A DNA stretch of 48,428 nucleotides from positions 1 to 48,428 of the forward strand of contig DAOUZA010000003.1 in the NCBI GenBank assembly GCA_030665785.1, given 5' to 3'. The stretch is from Dehalococcoidia bacterium (GTDB lineage: Bacteria > Chloroflexota > Dehalococcoidia > GIF9 > AB-539-J10). Under the pieces are notes generated by a model. It did not search any database, had not been told where the DNA came from, and worked only from the letters and a program-made list of their open reading frames with translations. The translations under genes and the position numbers were made by a program. Positions 17,316-25,488 of the stretch are shown here, piece by piece (the first letter of the stretch is position 1; every line of letters begins with the position of its first letter).

Positions 17316-17351
17316 AATAATATAAGGTATAGAAGATAAAGGAGGAATATT

Positions 17352-17849
17352 ATGGTAGACCCAGAAAAGCGAGTTTCCCCTAATGAGGCAGATGAGGAGG
17401 AAACTGGGCAGAAAACGAAGAAAGTTTCCCAAAAACCCAAACAGGCTATAGAATCCCTTGCTGAAATTCAACAGCGTGCCATGGCAGCTTACGCTGCTTA
17501 TGCTGAGGCGGAACGTCAAGTACAACAAGCCTATAAGGAGCAAGAACAACAAATAGAGAGAGTTTATGAAGACACTAAGCAACAAGCTGCAAAGGTTTGC
17601 GAAGAAAGCATAGTGCAGTCATTGAAAATACGTGATGAAGCTAAACAGCAAGCTGCAAAGGCTTGCGAAGAAAGCATGGCTCAAGCACTAAAAGTTCGCC
17701 AAGAAGCTGAACAACAAGCTAGCAAGGTTTGTGAAGAAAGTATAGCTCAGACATTAAAAATCCGTGAGGAAACTGAACAACAAGCCTGGGAAACCCACAG
17801 TGAAGCTATAGAAAGAACATGGCAGGTCTTTACCAAGAGCACAAAATAA
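17352..17849 (+). CDS. Small coiled-coil protein with 22-residue repeats
   Basis: The protein has 165 residues. After a charged, disordered N-terminus (1-30) comes a helical Ala/Gln/Glu-rich part. Three clear tandem 22-residue repeats then occupy 75-96, 97-118 and 119-140, with consensus (A/T)(K/E)QQAxKxCEESxxQ-LK(I/V)R-E, and a fourth, degraded copy ends at 162. Each repeat places one cysteine at the same position (83, 105, 127). Twenty-two residues equal two hendecads, a period seen in long helical bundles and amphipathic lipid-binding helices. There is no membrane segment. The ribosome binding site AAAGGAGG is strong. Composition links it to the 728-residue neighbour, but the repeat period differs. 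The function is unknown. Confidence 0.8.
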   Translation: MVDPEKRVSPNEADEEETGQKTKKVSQKPKQAIESLAEIQQRAMAAYAAYAEAERQVQQAYKEQEQQIERVYEDTKQQAAKVCEESIVQSLKIRDEAKQQAAKACEESMAQALKVRQEAEQQASKVCEESIAQTLKIREETEQQAWETHSEAIERTWQVFTKSTK

Positions 17850-17911
17850 GAAAAAACAGGCGCGTTTCTCTGGTTAGTGTGATAAAGCTAATATATTAAG
17901 CCTTTTGTGAA

Positions 17912-19084
17912 TTATAGTAACACAGGGATGTCATTAAAGATTTCTTCGAGTTCTCTGCCACCATATTGTAATCCCTGTCTTGCCTTTATAGCGGAGATTA
18001 AGTCAATCGCTTTGGTGAAGTAATTCGTCACTTTCCCTAGAGCGCCAAAATCAGACAGAATTACAGCAACGTCTACCGATTTTTTTTGCCTAGGATAATC
18101 CCCGCTTCGTATTAAAGCATTCGGGGCTACAGCCTTTAAATTGTCTCCAAGATCCTTGATTATGTCCATATTCATCTCACCAGGCGGGGCAGAAATAAGG
18201 TAGAGAGCTCTTCTCGCACCTTTAGGATCGCATGTGAGTGATAACTCAGTTAAGGCTTTATCCATGGCATGGGCTCCCTTATTGGTCTCAGTTACCTTGT
18301 CCCTGAAATGATTTTTCTTTCCAAGGGGGAGTTTCCTCTGCCGAATTAACGATTTACCTGTGCCAATCGCTGTCCATCCTGCCAAGGTCTGTATTATATC
18401 TCCGGCATCAAGCACCCTTGACCCGATATACTTTGGCTTTGTCTCCTCACCGGCGCAAAGTAGATTGTAAAAAGGTTCAACCAGGCGAGCATTGATCCTC
18501 GCCAGATTTTCTGCAATGGAAGAATCTTTCTTGATATACCTCTGGTTATCAACAAGAATTATAGCGTCGGCTACTAAGTATACCGATTTAAGGCAAATAG
18601 CAGTGTTGTAAATAGTTCTGCTTTCAGTTGTTTCTTCCTGGCGAAAAGGGAGAGCGATGAGGTTATAAACCGGCTTACCAACATAGCGCTCTTTTAACAG
18701 TCGGGTTAATACCCCTATTGAGCCTGACCCTGTACCACCAGCAGCACCAGCAATCAATAAGAAACCATCTGCCTCAGGGAATTGCTCTGCTGTTCTTATG
18801 GCATCTATAATCTTGTCGCCATCTTCCCTTGCTATTTCAGCACCGAGTTCACTTATCTTACCTACTCCGTGTCCTTCGGTCTTCCGCCCCCCAACAACAA
18901 TCCTGTGTCTATAATCAGGTTTGATGTTGGATAGTCCGCTCAAATCAGCAATATCAGTATTGACAGCGAAGGCACCGGCAATCACATTAAGCCCTCGCAC
19001 AACCTGCGCTCTCTTATTAAGCCAGGCAAACCTATCTACAATTCTCCCACCACATTGACCTAAACCTATAACTATTAACTTCAT
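17912..19084 (-). CDS. FtsZ/CetZ-like tubulin-superfamily GTPase
   Basis: The protein has 390 residues. It has the tubulin-fold nucleotide-binding loops: T1 GLGQCGG (7-13), NTD near 42-44, and the GTPase signature loop GAAGGTGSGS (113-122). A T7-like LDAGD (225-229) could supply the Asp that triggers GTP hydrolysis in the neighbouring subunit. The GQCGG and GHGVGKISELG segments resemble CetZ/FtsZ3-type proteins more than canonical cell-division FtsZ, and the C-terminal FtsA/ZipA-binding peptide is missing. It is therefore probably a second, non-divisome cytoskeletal GTPase, perhaps in shape or positioning. It is convergent with two coiled-coil proteins. It has a strong promoter and no ribosome binding site. 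Confidence 0.85.
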   Translation of the reverse strand: MKLIVIGLGQCGGRIVDRFAWLNKRAQVVRGLNVIAGAFAVNTDIADLSGLSNIKPDYRHRIVVGGRKTEGHGVGKISELGAEIAREDGDKIIDAIRTAEQFPEADGFLLIAGAAGGTGSGSIGVLTRLLKERYVGKPVYNLIALPFRQEETTESRTIYNTAICLKSVYLVADAIILVDNQRYIKKDSSIAENLARINARLVEPFYNLLCAGEETKPKYIGSRVLDAGDIIQTLAGWTAIGTGKSLIRQRKLPLGKKNHFRDKVTETNKGAHAMDKALTELSLTCDPKGARRALYLISAPPGEMNMDIIKDLGDNLKAVAPNALIRSGDYPRQKKSVDVAVILSDFGALGKVTNYFTKAIDLISAIKARQGLQYGGRELEEIFNDIPVLL

Positions 19085-19092
19085 TTGATTTT

Positions 19093-19121
19093 ATTTTAGC
19101 TAAATCTATATGATGTGTCAA
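19093..19121 (-). promoter_or_regulatory. Strong promoter for the CetZ-like gene, probably leaderless mRNA
   Basis: On the minus strand a consensus -35 TTGACA (19116-19121), a 17-bp spacer and a -10 TAAAAT (19093-19098) end 8 nt before the ATG. No ribosome binding site can fit, so transcription should start at or next to the start codon. Confidence 0.65.
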
Positions 19122-19170
19122 TATAGTGTACACGTTCATATGATTAGTGGCACATTAGCCTCCTCTTTAT

Positions 19171-19244
19171 GTCATTGCGAGGAGCGGTAGCGACGAAGCA
19201 ATCTCATGCCCCCCGGGATTGCCACGTCTTTGGCTCGCAATGAC
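19171..19244. repeat. REP-like palindromic repeat, copy 1
   Basis: A 74-bp unit is bounded by the 11-bp inverted repeat GTCATTGCGAG / CTCGCAATGAC, with GACGAAGCAATC and GGATTGCC forming an inner stem. It can fold into a long imperfect hairpin. I recall similar elements from intergenic regions of many bacterial genomes. Confidence 0.8.
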
Positions 19245-19253
19245 ACCCTTTAT

Positions 19254-19326
19254 GTCATTGCGAGGAGCAGTAGCGACGAAGCAATCTCATGCCCCCGGGA
19301 TTGCCACGTCTTTGGCTCGCAATGAC
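19254..19326. repeat. REP-like palindromic repeat, copy 2
   Basis: A 73-bp near-identical second copy, 9 bp after the first and in the same orientation. It differs by GCAG for GCGG in the left arm and one fewer C in the central run. It lies just past the end of rpsI, where the hairpins could protect or end the ribosomal transcript. Confidence 0.8.
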
Positions 19327-19351
19327 GTATGGGAGTTTAAATTACCCAAGG

Positions 19352-19747
19352 TCATCGCTTGGTGTATTGTGGTGCCTTGCGGGCCCGTTTAAGCCCATAT
19401 TTCTTGCGCTCTTTAATCCTGGCATCCCGTGTAAGCAGGCCTTCCTGTCTCAATAGAGGTTTAAATAACTCGTTCTGTTTGACCAGAGCACGAGCAATGC
19501 TATGGCGAATAGCCGCAGCTTGACCACTCAAACCACCACCTTTTGTCTTTACTATAGCATCATATTTACCCATAGTTTCAGTAACCTGATAGGGAGCCTC
19601 TATCAATTGACGATATAAAAGACGAGTAAAAACCTCCTGGTAAGGTTTGCCATTGACGGTAATCTTACCATCACCCGAGAAAAGTTTAACTTGTGCAATA
19701 GCGCATTTACGCTTTCCTGTACCCCAAACATATGCTTGCTCAACCAT
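19352..19747 (-). CDS. rpsI: Small ribosomal subunit protein uS9
   Basis: The protein has 131 residues. It begins YVWGTGKRKCAIAQVKLF and ends with the family's basic tail KKYGLKRARKAPQYTKR, whose terminal Lys-Arg reaches the P-site tRNA. It also has the central TKGGGLSGQAAAIRHSIARAL. It is the last gene of the 19-kb ribosomal cluster, 6 nt after rplM. REP-like repeats follow downstream. Confidence 0.97.
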   Translation of the reverse strand: MVEQAYVWGTGKRKCAIAQVKLFSGDGKITVNGKPYQEVFTRLLYRQLIEAPYQVTETMGKYDAIVKTKGGGLSGQAAAIRHSIARALVKQNELFKPLLRQEGLLTRDARIKERKKYGLKRARKAPQYTKR

Positions 19748-19753
19748 TAAATT

Positions 19754-20176
19754 TCATCTCCTTGATGCAACCTGAGCATGATGAGGATGCTCACTCCCGG
19801 CATAAACCCTGAGCTTTTTAAACATGGCTCTACCCAAGCGACTTTTAGGTAGCATTCCCTTAACAGCTGCTTCCACCACCTGCGTGGGATCCCTGGAGAA
19901 CAATTCCTGGAAGGTAACCTCTTTGAGCCCACCCGGATACCCAGAATGGTGATAGTAAATTTTTTGGTTAACCTTCTTGCCGGAAACTTTCACTTTGGCA
20001 GCATTGAGCACCATAACATAGTCTCCAGTATCCAGGTGAGGCGTATAAATCGATTTATGCTTTCCCATCAATAGTTTGGCTACCTGAGATGCTAATCTAC
20101 CCAAGACTTGCCCGCTAGCATCAACTACCCGCCACTCTCTTTTAATCTCTGTGGCGCTGGGACTATAAGTCTTCAT
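19754..20176 (-). CDS. rplM: Large ribosomal subunit protein uL13
   Basis: The protein has 140 residues with the full uL13 fold: [48 protein letters not shown] and [20 protein letters not shown]. It is an early-assembly protein of the 50S subunit. The ATG at 20176 overlaps the truA stop by 4 nt. rpsI follows after 6 nt, the conserved rplM-rpsI pair. Confidence 0.97.
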   Translation of the reverse strand: MKTYSPSATEIKREWRVVDASGQVLGRLASQVAKLLMGKHKSIYTPHLDTGDYVMVLNAAKVKVSGKKVNQKIYYHHSGYPGGLKEVTFQELFSRDPTQVVEAAVKGMLPKSRLGRAMFKKLRVYAGSEHPHHAQVASRR

Positions 20177-20937
20177 TGTTGAACTCCCAAAGATTTAGAA
20201 TAATTAACTCTGTTCAAGCATAATCCACGAGCAGGAGCCCTGGGACCGGCCAAATTGGGGATCCTTGCTTCCATAATATCCTTGAAAGCGTCGAGCCCTA
20301 TTTTGCCTAACCCCAGCCTAATTAAAAGCCCGACAGTATTACGCACTTGATGAGGAAGAAATGAATCGGCTATCATCCGAAAAATAACTAAATTATCTTT
20401 CCTCCTAACTTCTGTCTTATAGACGTTACGCACTGTGTTCTTTGAATTATTCGGAAAAGTGGTAAACGATTTAAAATCATGACTGCCAAGAATAAGCTGA
20501 CATGCTTTATTCATCGGCTTCATGTCTAACGTTCTCGAGACGTGTAAAGCAAATCCTTCGCTTAATGGAGCCCGAGATTCACTATTCAGGATATAATAGT
20601 AATATTCCCTATTCAAAGCATCCTGCCTGACATTAAAATCATCACTAGCTCGGTAGGCTGCCTTGACTGCTATATCTCTAGGAAGATAATAATTTAACGC
20701 CTTTGCCATCGTTATGTTGGATAATCCTTCTTTTGCCCAAAAGCTTACTACTTGCCCTTTAGCATGCACTCCAGTATCAGTCCTGCTAGCAGCTACAGCT
20801 CGACTGCACTGACCACAAAATTTCTTGATAGCCTTCTCCAGCTCGTCTTGAATAGTGGGCAATCCAGGTTGCCATTGAAAACCACAATACTTTGCACCAT
20901 CATATTCTACAACTAAAACATATTTTGTAAGAGCCAC
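20173..20937 (-). CDS. truA: tRNA pseudouridine(38-40) synthase TruA
   Basis: The protein has 254 residues. [16 protein letters not shown] contains the catalytic Asp54, and [15 protein letters not shown] and [15 protein letters not shown] are further TruA signatures. It makes pseudouridine at positions 38-40 of the tRNA anticodon stem-loop. The start is a GTG whose first base is shared with the rplQ TAG stop, so translation is coupled. The rplQ-truA-rplM-rpsI order is common in Gram-positive-like genomes and Chloroflexota. Confidence 0.95.
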   Translation of the reverse strand: MALTKYVLVVEYDGAKYCGFQWQPGLPTIQDELEKAIKKFCGQCSRAVAASRTDTGVHAKGQVVSFWAKEGLSNITMAKALNYYLPRDIAVKAAYRASDDFNVRQDALNREYYYYILNSESRAPLSEGFALHVSRTLDMKPMNKACQLILGSHDFKSFTTFPNNSKNTVRNVYKTEVRRKDNLVIFRMIADSFLPHQVRNTVGLLIRLGLGKIGLDAFKDIMEARIPNLAGPRAPARGLCLNRVNYSKSLGVQQ

Positions 20938-21290
20938 TACTTAATTAATTGGATCTGTACTAAGGGAGCGTTATCCCCGGCACGGCGTCTCAATTTAATC
21001 AACCGTGTATAGCCTCCCGCTTGGCCAGAATACATGGGAGCAATTTCATTAAAGAGCTTTTCCACCACCTTTTTATCGGTAACAAATGCTAAGGCACGAC
21101 GCCTTGAAGCAAGACTACCATCTCTCCCTAAGGTAATCATTTTCTCAGCCAAACTACGAATCTCCTTAGCTTTAGCCTCAGTAGTGGTAATCTTTTCATG
21201 AGTTAACAAGTCGGCTACTTGATTTCGATACAGTGCCCATCGATGCCCTGTTGGTCTACTTAACCTGCGTCCCGCTATTTTATGCCTCAT
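20937..21290 (-). CDS. rplQ: Large ribosomal subunit protein bL17
   Basis: The protein has 117 residues. [20 protein letters not shown] and the [23 protein letters not shown]-type core are diagnostic (shown here as [12 protein letters not shown]). The C-terminus [19 protein letters not shown] is also typical. It overlaps the rpoA stop by 4 nt (ATGA), the standard alpha-operon coupling. Confidence 0.97.
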   Translation of the reverse strand: MRHKIAGRRLSRPTGHRWALYRNQVADLLTHEKITTTEAKAKEIRSLAEKMITLGRDGSLASRRRALAFVTDKKVVEKLFNEIAPMYSGQAGGYTRLIKLRRRAGDNAPLVQIQLIK

Positions 21291-22291
21291 CCTCTTCTTT
21301 TCCTCTTCTTTTCCCTTTCCTTTTCCTCTACAGGAAATCCTAAACTTGCTAGCAGGGTACTCACCTCTTTTTGAGATTTCGCCCCTAACCCAGGTAGTGG
21401 TGGTAAGCCCTCTCTATTCTTCTCTATAAGTTGCCCTAGAGTCAAAATTCCAGCCCTGGCTAAACTATTGCAACTACGGGTAGACAACCCTAGTTTCCCT
21501 ATCGAGACATCAAACTCAACGCTAGGTGGCAAACCAGCAACCGGTTCGGCTTCTCTTTCCTCTAGGGGAATGAGCTCCTTGAACGGAGAAAACTGGTCGA
21601 TTAAGATAGCCCCAGCCTGGCTCACTGCCTCGCTTGGAGATATAGTACCGTCAGTCCAAACCTCTAAAATAAGCCTTTCAGGACTTCCCTCTCTACCAGG
21701 GTTAATAGTCTCATCTGAAAAATTGACCTTGTACACTGGTGTGAATATAGAATCTACAGACAATGCTCCTACAGGTAAGTTCTTGGCGGATCCCGCTGGT
21801 GAATACCCTCGGCCTAACTCTATATTAAATTCTACGCGAAGCTTAGCTTCAGGGGAATCTAGAGTAGCCAAATAGAGCTCAGGATTAGCAATCTGAAAAT
21901 CTGCTGACGGTTCAATATTACCAGCATAAACTTTCCCTTCTCCTGCTGCATCTAAAAGCAGCTCACCTAGTTGGTGGGATAGAGGACGAAATCTTATTTG
22001 TTTGACGTTTAACAGAAATTCAACGACATCCTCCTTGATATGAGGGAGTGGTGAAAATTCATGCTGAACCCCGTCAATCTTAACCCAGGTTATTGCAGCC
22101 CCAGGCAAGGAGCTGAGGAGCACACGACGAAGGGCATTGCCTAAAGTGATGCCATATCCCGGCTCTAACGGCTCAGCAAGAAATTTGCCATAATTGTTTA
22201 CCGCCTCAATACATTTAGCGCTGGGAATAGGCAACTTAATTGAATTATCTTGAGTAGTATTCAACGACAACTTTTCCATCAAATTTAGCAT
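21287..22291 (-). CDS. rpoA: DNA-directed RNA polymerase subunit alpha
   Basis: The protein has about 334 residues. The N-terminal dimerisation domain has [20 protein letters not shown] and [10 protein letters not shown]. The C-terminal domain has [20 protein letters not shown] and [12 protein letters not shown], which contacts UP elements and activators. The tail is very basic and acidic in alternation ([13 protein letters not shown]). The start at 22291 is chosen because AAGGATG lies seven bases upstream; an ATG at 22300 has no spacing for a site. This places the first 47 nt inside the end of rpsD, a long overlap. Confidence 0.95.
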   Translation of the reverse strand: MLNLMEKLSLNTTQDNSIKLPIPSAKCIEAVNNYGKFLAEPLEPGYGITLGNALRRVLLSSLPGAAITWVKIDGVQHEFSPLPHIKEDVVEFLLNVKQIRFRPLSHQLGELLLDAAGEGKVYAGNIEPSADFQIANPELYLATLDSPEAKLRVEFNIELGRGYSPAGSAKNLPVGALSVDSIFTPVYKVNFSDETINPGREGSPERLILEVWTDGTISPSEAVSQAGAILIDQFSPFKELIPLEEREAEPVAGLPPSVEFDVSIGKLGLSTRSCNSLARAGILTLGQLIEKNREGLPPLPGLGAKSQKEVSTLLASLGFPVEEKEREKKRKRRG

Positions 22292-22877
22292 CAAGATCAT
22301 CCTTAGTAGGTAATGTTAAAACTTTGCCTACCACATTTTCTTCATCTAAGCTTAGCCAACCAGGAATAGTCTTCCCCTTGATCTCCCCGGATAGCTGTTT
22401 ATAATATCCAGTTTTAGTGCTGCTTTCTCGCCATGCAATGACATCGTCTGGCCGCACTAGATAGGTTGGTATATCCAGCTTACGCCCATTAACAAGTATG
22501 TGACCATGCCGAACTATTTGCCTGGCTTGGGCACGTGAACTAGCAAAACCTAAGCGATAAACCACATTATCTAACCGCCTTTCCAGCAATATTAGCAGAT
22601 TTTCTCCGGTAATGCCTCGAGCTCTCTGAGCTTCTTGGAAAAACTTGCGAAATTGCCGCTCAAAGATTCCATAACTAAAGCGAACTTTCTGTTTCTCACG
22701 CAGTTGAAGCCCACGTTCTGTAACTCTACGGCGTCGCCTGCTCAAGGAATGTTCCCCTGGAGAGCTGTTCTTTTTCTCCAAAGGGCACTTTGGAGTAAAA
22801 CATTTCTCCCCTTTAAGCATTAATTTCTCACCAAGATAACGGCACAAACGACATGTAGGTCCTGTATAACGTGCCAT
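22245..22877 (-). CDS. rpsD: Small ribosomal subunit protein uS4
   Basis: The protein has 210 residues. It starts [16 protein letters not shown], and Cys9, Cys12, Cys26 and Cys31 form the zinc-binding cluster of the C+ type of uS4. The S4 RNA-binding domain is clear ([20 protein letters not shown] and [12 protein letters not shown]). A 16S rRNA primary binder, it often also regulates the alpha operon. The frame extends upstream to 22913, but the ATG at 22877 has AGAAAGG at good spacing and matches the family N-terminus. Confidence 0.96.
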   Translation of the reverse strand: MARYTGPTCRLCRYLGEKLMLKGEKCFTPKCPLEKKNSSPGEHSLSRRRRRVTERGLQLREKQKVRFSYGIFERQFRKFFQEAQRARGITGENLLILLERRLDNVVYRLGFASSRAQARQIVRHGHILVNGRKLDIPTYLVRPDDVIAWRESSTKTGYYKQLSGEIKGKTIPGWLSLDEENVVGKVLTLPTKDDLDAKFDGKVVVEYYSR

Positions 22878-22878
22878 T

Positions 22879-23271
22879 CTATACCTTTCTCTTTTTAGGT
22901 GGACGACAACCATTGTGTGGAATCGGGGTTACATCCCTAATGCTAGTAACGCTAAGCCCCGAAGCCTGTAATGTGCGAATAGCTGCCTCTCGTCCACTAC
23001 CAGGTCCTTTAATGTAAACCTCAACCTGTCGCAAACCATCACTTATTGCTTGCCGCGCTGCTTTCTGTGCAGCTAACTGAGCAGCATAAGGAGTGCCCTT
23101 TCTGGAACCCTTAAATCCAGCACTACCCGCGCTTCCCCAAGCAATAACATCACCTTTCAAATCAGTCACAGTGACTATAGTGTTATTGAAGGTAGACTGA
23201 ATATAAACTCTTCCCTCACTGATTCCACGATGTGTTCTTCTTCTTGCTTTGGTCTTTTTTCTCTTTGGCAT
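22879..23271 (-). CDS. rpsK: Small ribosomal subunit protein uS11
   Basis: The protein has 130 residues. The core is recognisable as uS11: [50 protein letters not shown] and the C-terminal [18 protein letters not shown]. It forms the platform of the 30S subunit near the mRNA exit. It lies between rpsM and rpsD, each within a few bases. Confidence 0.97.
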   Translation of the reverse strand: MPKRKKTKARRRTHRGISEGRVYIQSTFNNTIVTVTDLKGDVIAWGSAGSAGFKGSRKGTPYAAQLAAQKAARQAISDGLRQVEVYIKGPGSGREAAIRTLQASGLSVTSIRDVTPIPHNGCRPPKKRKV

Positions 23272-23272
23272 T

Positions 23273-23662
23273 TTATTTCTTGCTTAAACCGCGCTTTTGC
23301 CCTCTACCGGCCACCGTCTTTCGTGAACCCCTCTTAGTGCGGGCATTAGTGCGTGTCCTTTGTCCACGAACTGGCAAATTCATACGATGTCTAATACCGC
23401 GCAAAGAGCCAATTTCAATTAATTGCTTTATGTTAGACTGTGTTTCCCTTCGGAGTTCACCTTCCACCTTGCATTTCTTATCCACGATGTCTCGAATTTG
23501 AACAACCTGCTCTTCGGTAAGATCTTTGACTTTAATACCGGGGTTAATCTCAGCAACAGCCAAGATATGCTGGCTTAATGTGGGCCCAATACCATAAATA
23601 TATCGTAGCCCTATACTAACCGGTTTTTCTTTAGGAAGATCCACACCAGCAACGCGCGCCAT
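23273..23662 (-). CDS. rpsM: Small ribosomal subunit protein uS13
   Basis: The protein has 129 residues. [27 protein letters not shown] and [20 protein letters not shown] are diagnostic. It sits at the head of the 30S subunit, bridging to the 50S, and its basic tail contacts tRNA. It follows rpmJ and precedes rpsK by 1 nt. Confidence 0.97.
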   Translation of the reverse strand: MARVAGVDLPKEKPVSIGLRYIYGIGPTLSQHILAVAEINPGIKVKDLTEEQVVQIRDIVDKKCKVEGELRRETQSNIKQLIEIGSLRGIRHRMNLPVRGQRTRTNARTKRGSRKTVAGRGQKRGLSKK

Positions 23663-23672
23663 TAGTTATCCA

Positions 23673-23786
23673 CTAACCTTGCCTTTGGTTATGCCTTGGG
23701 TTCACACAAATAACCCTAACTCTGCCCTTACGCCGAACAATTTTACATTTGCTACAACGAGGCTTAACTGAAGAACTTACTTTCAT
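23673..23786 (-). CDS. rpmJ: Large ribosomal subunit protein bL36 (37 aa)
   Basis: This 37-residue gene lies in the gap between infA and rpsM. It begins [15 protein letters not shown] and has the zinc ligands Cys11, Cys14, Cys27 and His32 of the C+ type of bL36. It ends NPRHNQRQG. bL36 is a late-assembly protein that organises 23S rRNA near the stalk base. The position between infA and rpsM is the conserved one. Confidence 0.95.
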   Translation of the reverse strand: MKVSSSVKPRCSKCKIVRRKGRVRVICVNPRHNQRQG

Positions 23787-23857
23787 CTCAAATTCATATC
23801 AAAACAAAACTTTATTATAAGAGAACATTGAATGCTTGTCAAAAACACACGAAAATC

Positions 23858-24076
23858 TCATCCAAGTCGATAAGTAACTCTACCCCTGGTTAAATCATAA
23901 GGAGAAAGTTCTACTAGTACCCTGTCCCCGGGTAATATCTTAATATAATGCTTTCTCATCCTGCCTGAAATATGAGCTAAAACCATATGACTATTAGCTA
24001 GTTCGACACGAAACATGGTATTAGGCAAGCATGCAATTACCTTGCCTTCGACCTCTATTCTTTCCTTTTTAGCCAT
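23858..24076 (-). CDS. infA: Translation initiation factor IF-1
   Basis: The protein has 72 residues from the ATG at 24076: [19 protein letters not shown], then the OB-fold with [19 protein letters not shown] and [13 protein letters not shown]. It occupies the A site during initiation. The frame runs upstream to 24148 inside map, but the family N-terminus and length fix the start at 24076, where it overlaps the map stop by 8 nt. Confidence 0.97.
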   Translation of the reverse strand: MAKKERIEVEGKVIACLPNTMFRVELANSHMVLAHISGRMRKHYIKILPGDRVLVELSPYDLTRGRVTYRLG

Positions 24077-24815
24077 ACTTAGTGAGTATTTCACCCCCGC
24101 TATTACTGATAGCAACAGTATGTTCGAAATGCGCCGAGAGACTCCCATCAGCAGTTAGCACCGTCCATCGATTGGGTGCCAGCTTAGTATGCCAATCCCC
24201 TGCATTGACCATGGGTTCAATAGCCAAAGTCATGCCTTTGCGAAGTAAAGTACCTTTTCCGAAAGCAAAATTAGGTATTTGAGGTTCTTCGTGTAATTTT
24301 CGACCTACCCCGTGTCCGGTATACTCCCTAACTACAGAGAACCCCTTGGACTCAACATAATTCTGTATAGCAGCTGAAATATCGCCAATATGTGCACCAG
24401 GCTTAGCTTGGGCAATGCCTAGTTCCAAACTTTTCTTGGTAACCATTATGAGCTCCTTAGCTTGCGGGGTTATTTCCCCTACACCAACGGTTATAGCTGA
24501 ATCAGAATGAAAGCCTTCAAAAATGAGCCCTGCATCTAGTGAAACAATATCTCCCTCCTTTAATACTCGTTTATCAGGAATACCATGAACTACTTCATTG
24601 TTCACTGAAACACATAAATTAGCCGGGAAATTTTGATAACCCTTGAAGGAAGATTTAACTTTCCTTACCTTCAACTCTTCAGCCATAATCTCATCCAAGT
24701 AGCACGTTTTGATTCCTGACCTTATTTCCTTTTCTAACCTGCTCAAAATAGCTGCTAAGATTTTACCACTTTGACGCATAATAGCTATTTCTTCAGGGGA
24801 TTTTATAATTATCAC
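24069..24815 (-). CDS. map: Type I methionine aminopeptidase
   Basis: The protein has 248 residues of the pita-bread fold. The metal ligands are visible: Asp in [10 protein letters not shown] and in HSDSAITVG, His in [13 protein letters not shown], Glu in [10 protein letters not shown] and Glu in FEHTVAI. It removes the initiator methionine from nascent proteins. It starts at a GTG at 24815 with a weak ribosome binding site and lies in the conserved secY-adk-map-infA order. Confidence 0.96.
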   Translation of the reverse strand: MIIIKSPEEIAIMRQSGKILAAILSRLEKEIRSGIKTCYLDEIMAEELKVRKVKSSFKGYQNFPANLCVSVNNEVVHGIPDKRVLKEGDIVSLDAGLIFEGFHSDSAITVGVGEITPQAKELIMVTKKSLELGIAQAKPGAHIGDISAAIQNYVESKGFSVVREYTGHGVGRKLHEEPQIPNFAFGKGTLLRKGMTLAIEPMVNAGDWHTKLAPNRWTVLTADGSLSAHFEHTVAISNSGGEILTKYG

Positions 24816-24827
24816 TTGAAAATCACT

Positions 24828-25475
24828 TTACTTTGCTTTCAATAACAGCATTATTTCCTTAGCCACCTCTTGTATTCCCTGGTTACCATTCACCTCAATA
24901 AGCTTGCTTTGACCCCTATAATAATCGACTATCGGGATAGTCTGTGCAAGGAAGACTCTTAATCGTTCTTTCACCGTCTCCTCTTTGTCATCCTCTCTCT
25001 GATATAGCTCACCACCACACTTATCACATTTTCCAGGTACTTTTGGTGGCGCGGTTATTAAATGATATGGAGTCTGACAATTTCGGCAAAGCCATCGCCC
25101 CCCGAGACGTTTCAAAAGCTCCTCATCAGAAACCTTAATGTATATCACCTTATCAATACTCTTACCTTTATCAGCGAGACCCTTATCTAGTGCTTCGGCT
25201 TGTGCCAATGTTCGTGGAAAACCATCAAAAAGACAGCCAGAAGCGCAATCGGGCATCTCAATCCTGTGCAAAATCATTTTAATAGTTACCTCATCAGGCA
25301 CTAATTCCCCTCGCTCCATATAAGATTTAGCTAATAAGCCCAATTCAGTTTCCTTCCTCAATGCCTCTCGAAACAAATCGCCTGAAGCTATATGCGGTAA
25401 ATTTAATTCACTGGATAGGTTATCTGCTTGTGTTCCCTTGCCAGCACCTGGAGCACCCAGGAGAATAATATACAT
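24828..25475 (-). CDS. adk: Adenylate kinase with zinc-binding LID
   Basis: The protein has 215 residues. It has the P-loop GAPGAGKGTQ near the N-terminus, DGFPRT, and a long LID. The LID has two CxxC pairs (CRNC and CDKC) that form the structural zinc site seen in Gram-positive-type adenylate kinases. It converts AMP + ATP to two ADP. It sits between secY and map, 13 nt from each. Confidence 0.97.
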   Translation of the reverse strand: MYIILLGAPGAGKGTQADNLSSELNLPHIASGDLFREALRKETELGLLAKSYMERGELVPDEVTIKMILHRIEMPDCASGCLFDGFPRTLAQAEALDKGLADKGKSIDKVIYIKVSDEELLKRLGGRWLCRNCQTPYHLITAPPKVPGKCDKCGGELYQREDDKEETVKERLRVFLAQTIPIVDYYRGQSKLIEVNGNQGIQEVAKEIMLLLKAK

Positions 25476-25488
25476 ACTTAATCCCTCA

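Noticed and set aside
17850-17911. Bidirectional terminator between the repeat protein and the CetZ-like gene
   Set aside because: Only an AT-rich palindrome (AATATATT) with three flanking GC pairs is present. It is too weak to claim.
19171-19326. CRISPR array
   Set aside because: There are only two units, each a hairpin with terminal inverted repeats and a 9-bp gap, not repeats with unique spacers. No cas genes are present.
23787-23857. An additional small gene between infA and rpmJ
   Set aside because: The 71-nt gap holds no frame with a start and a ribosome binding site.
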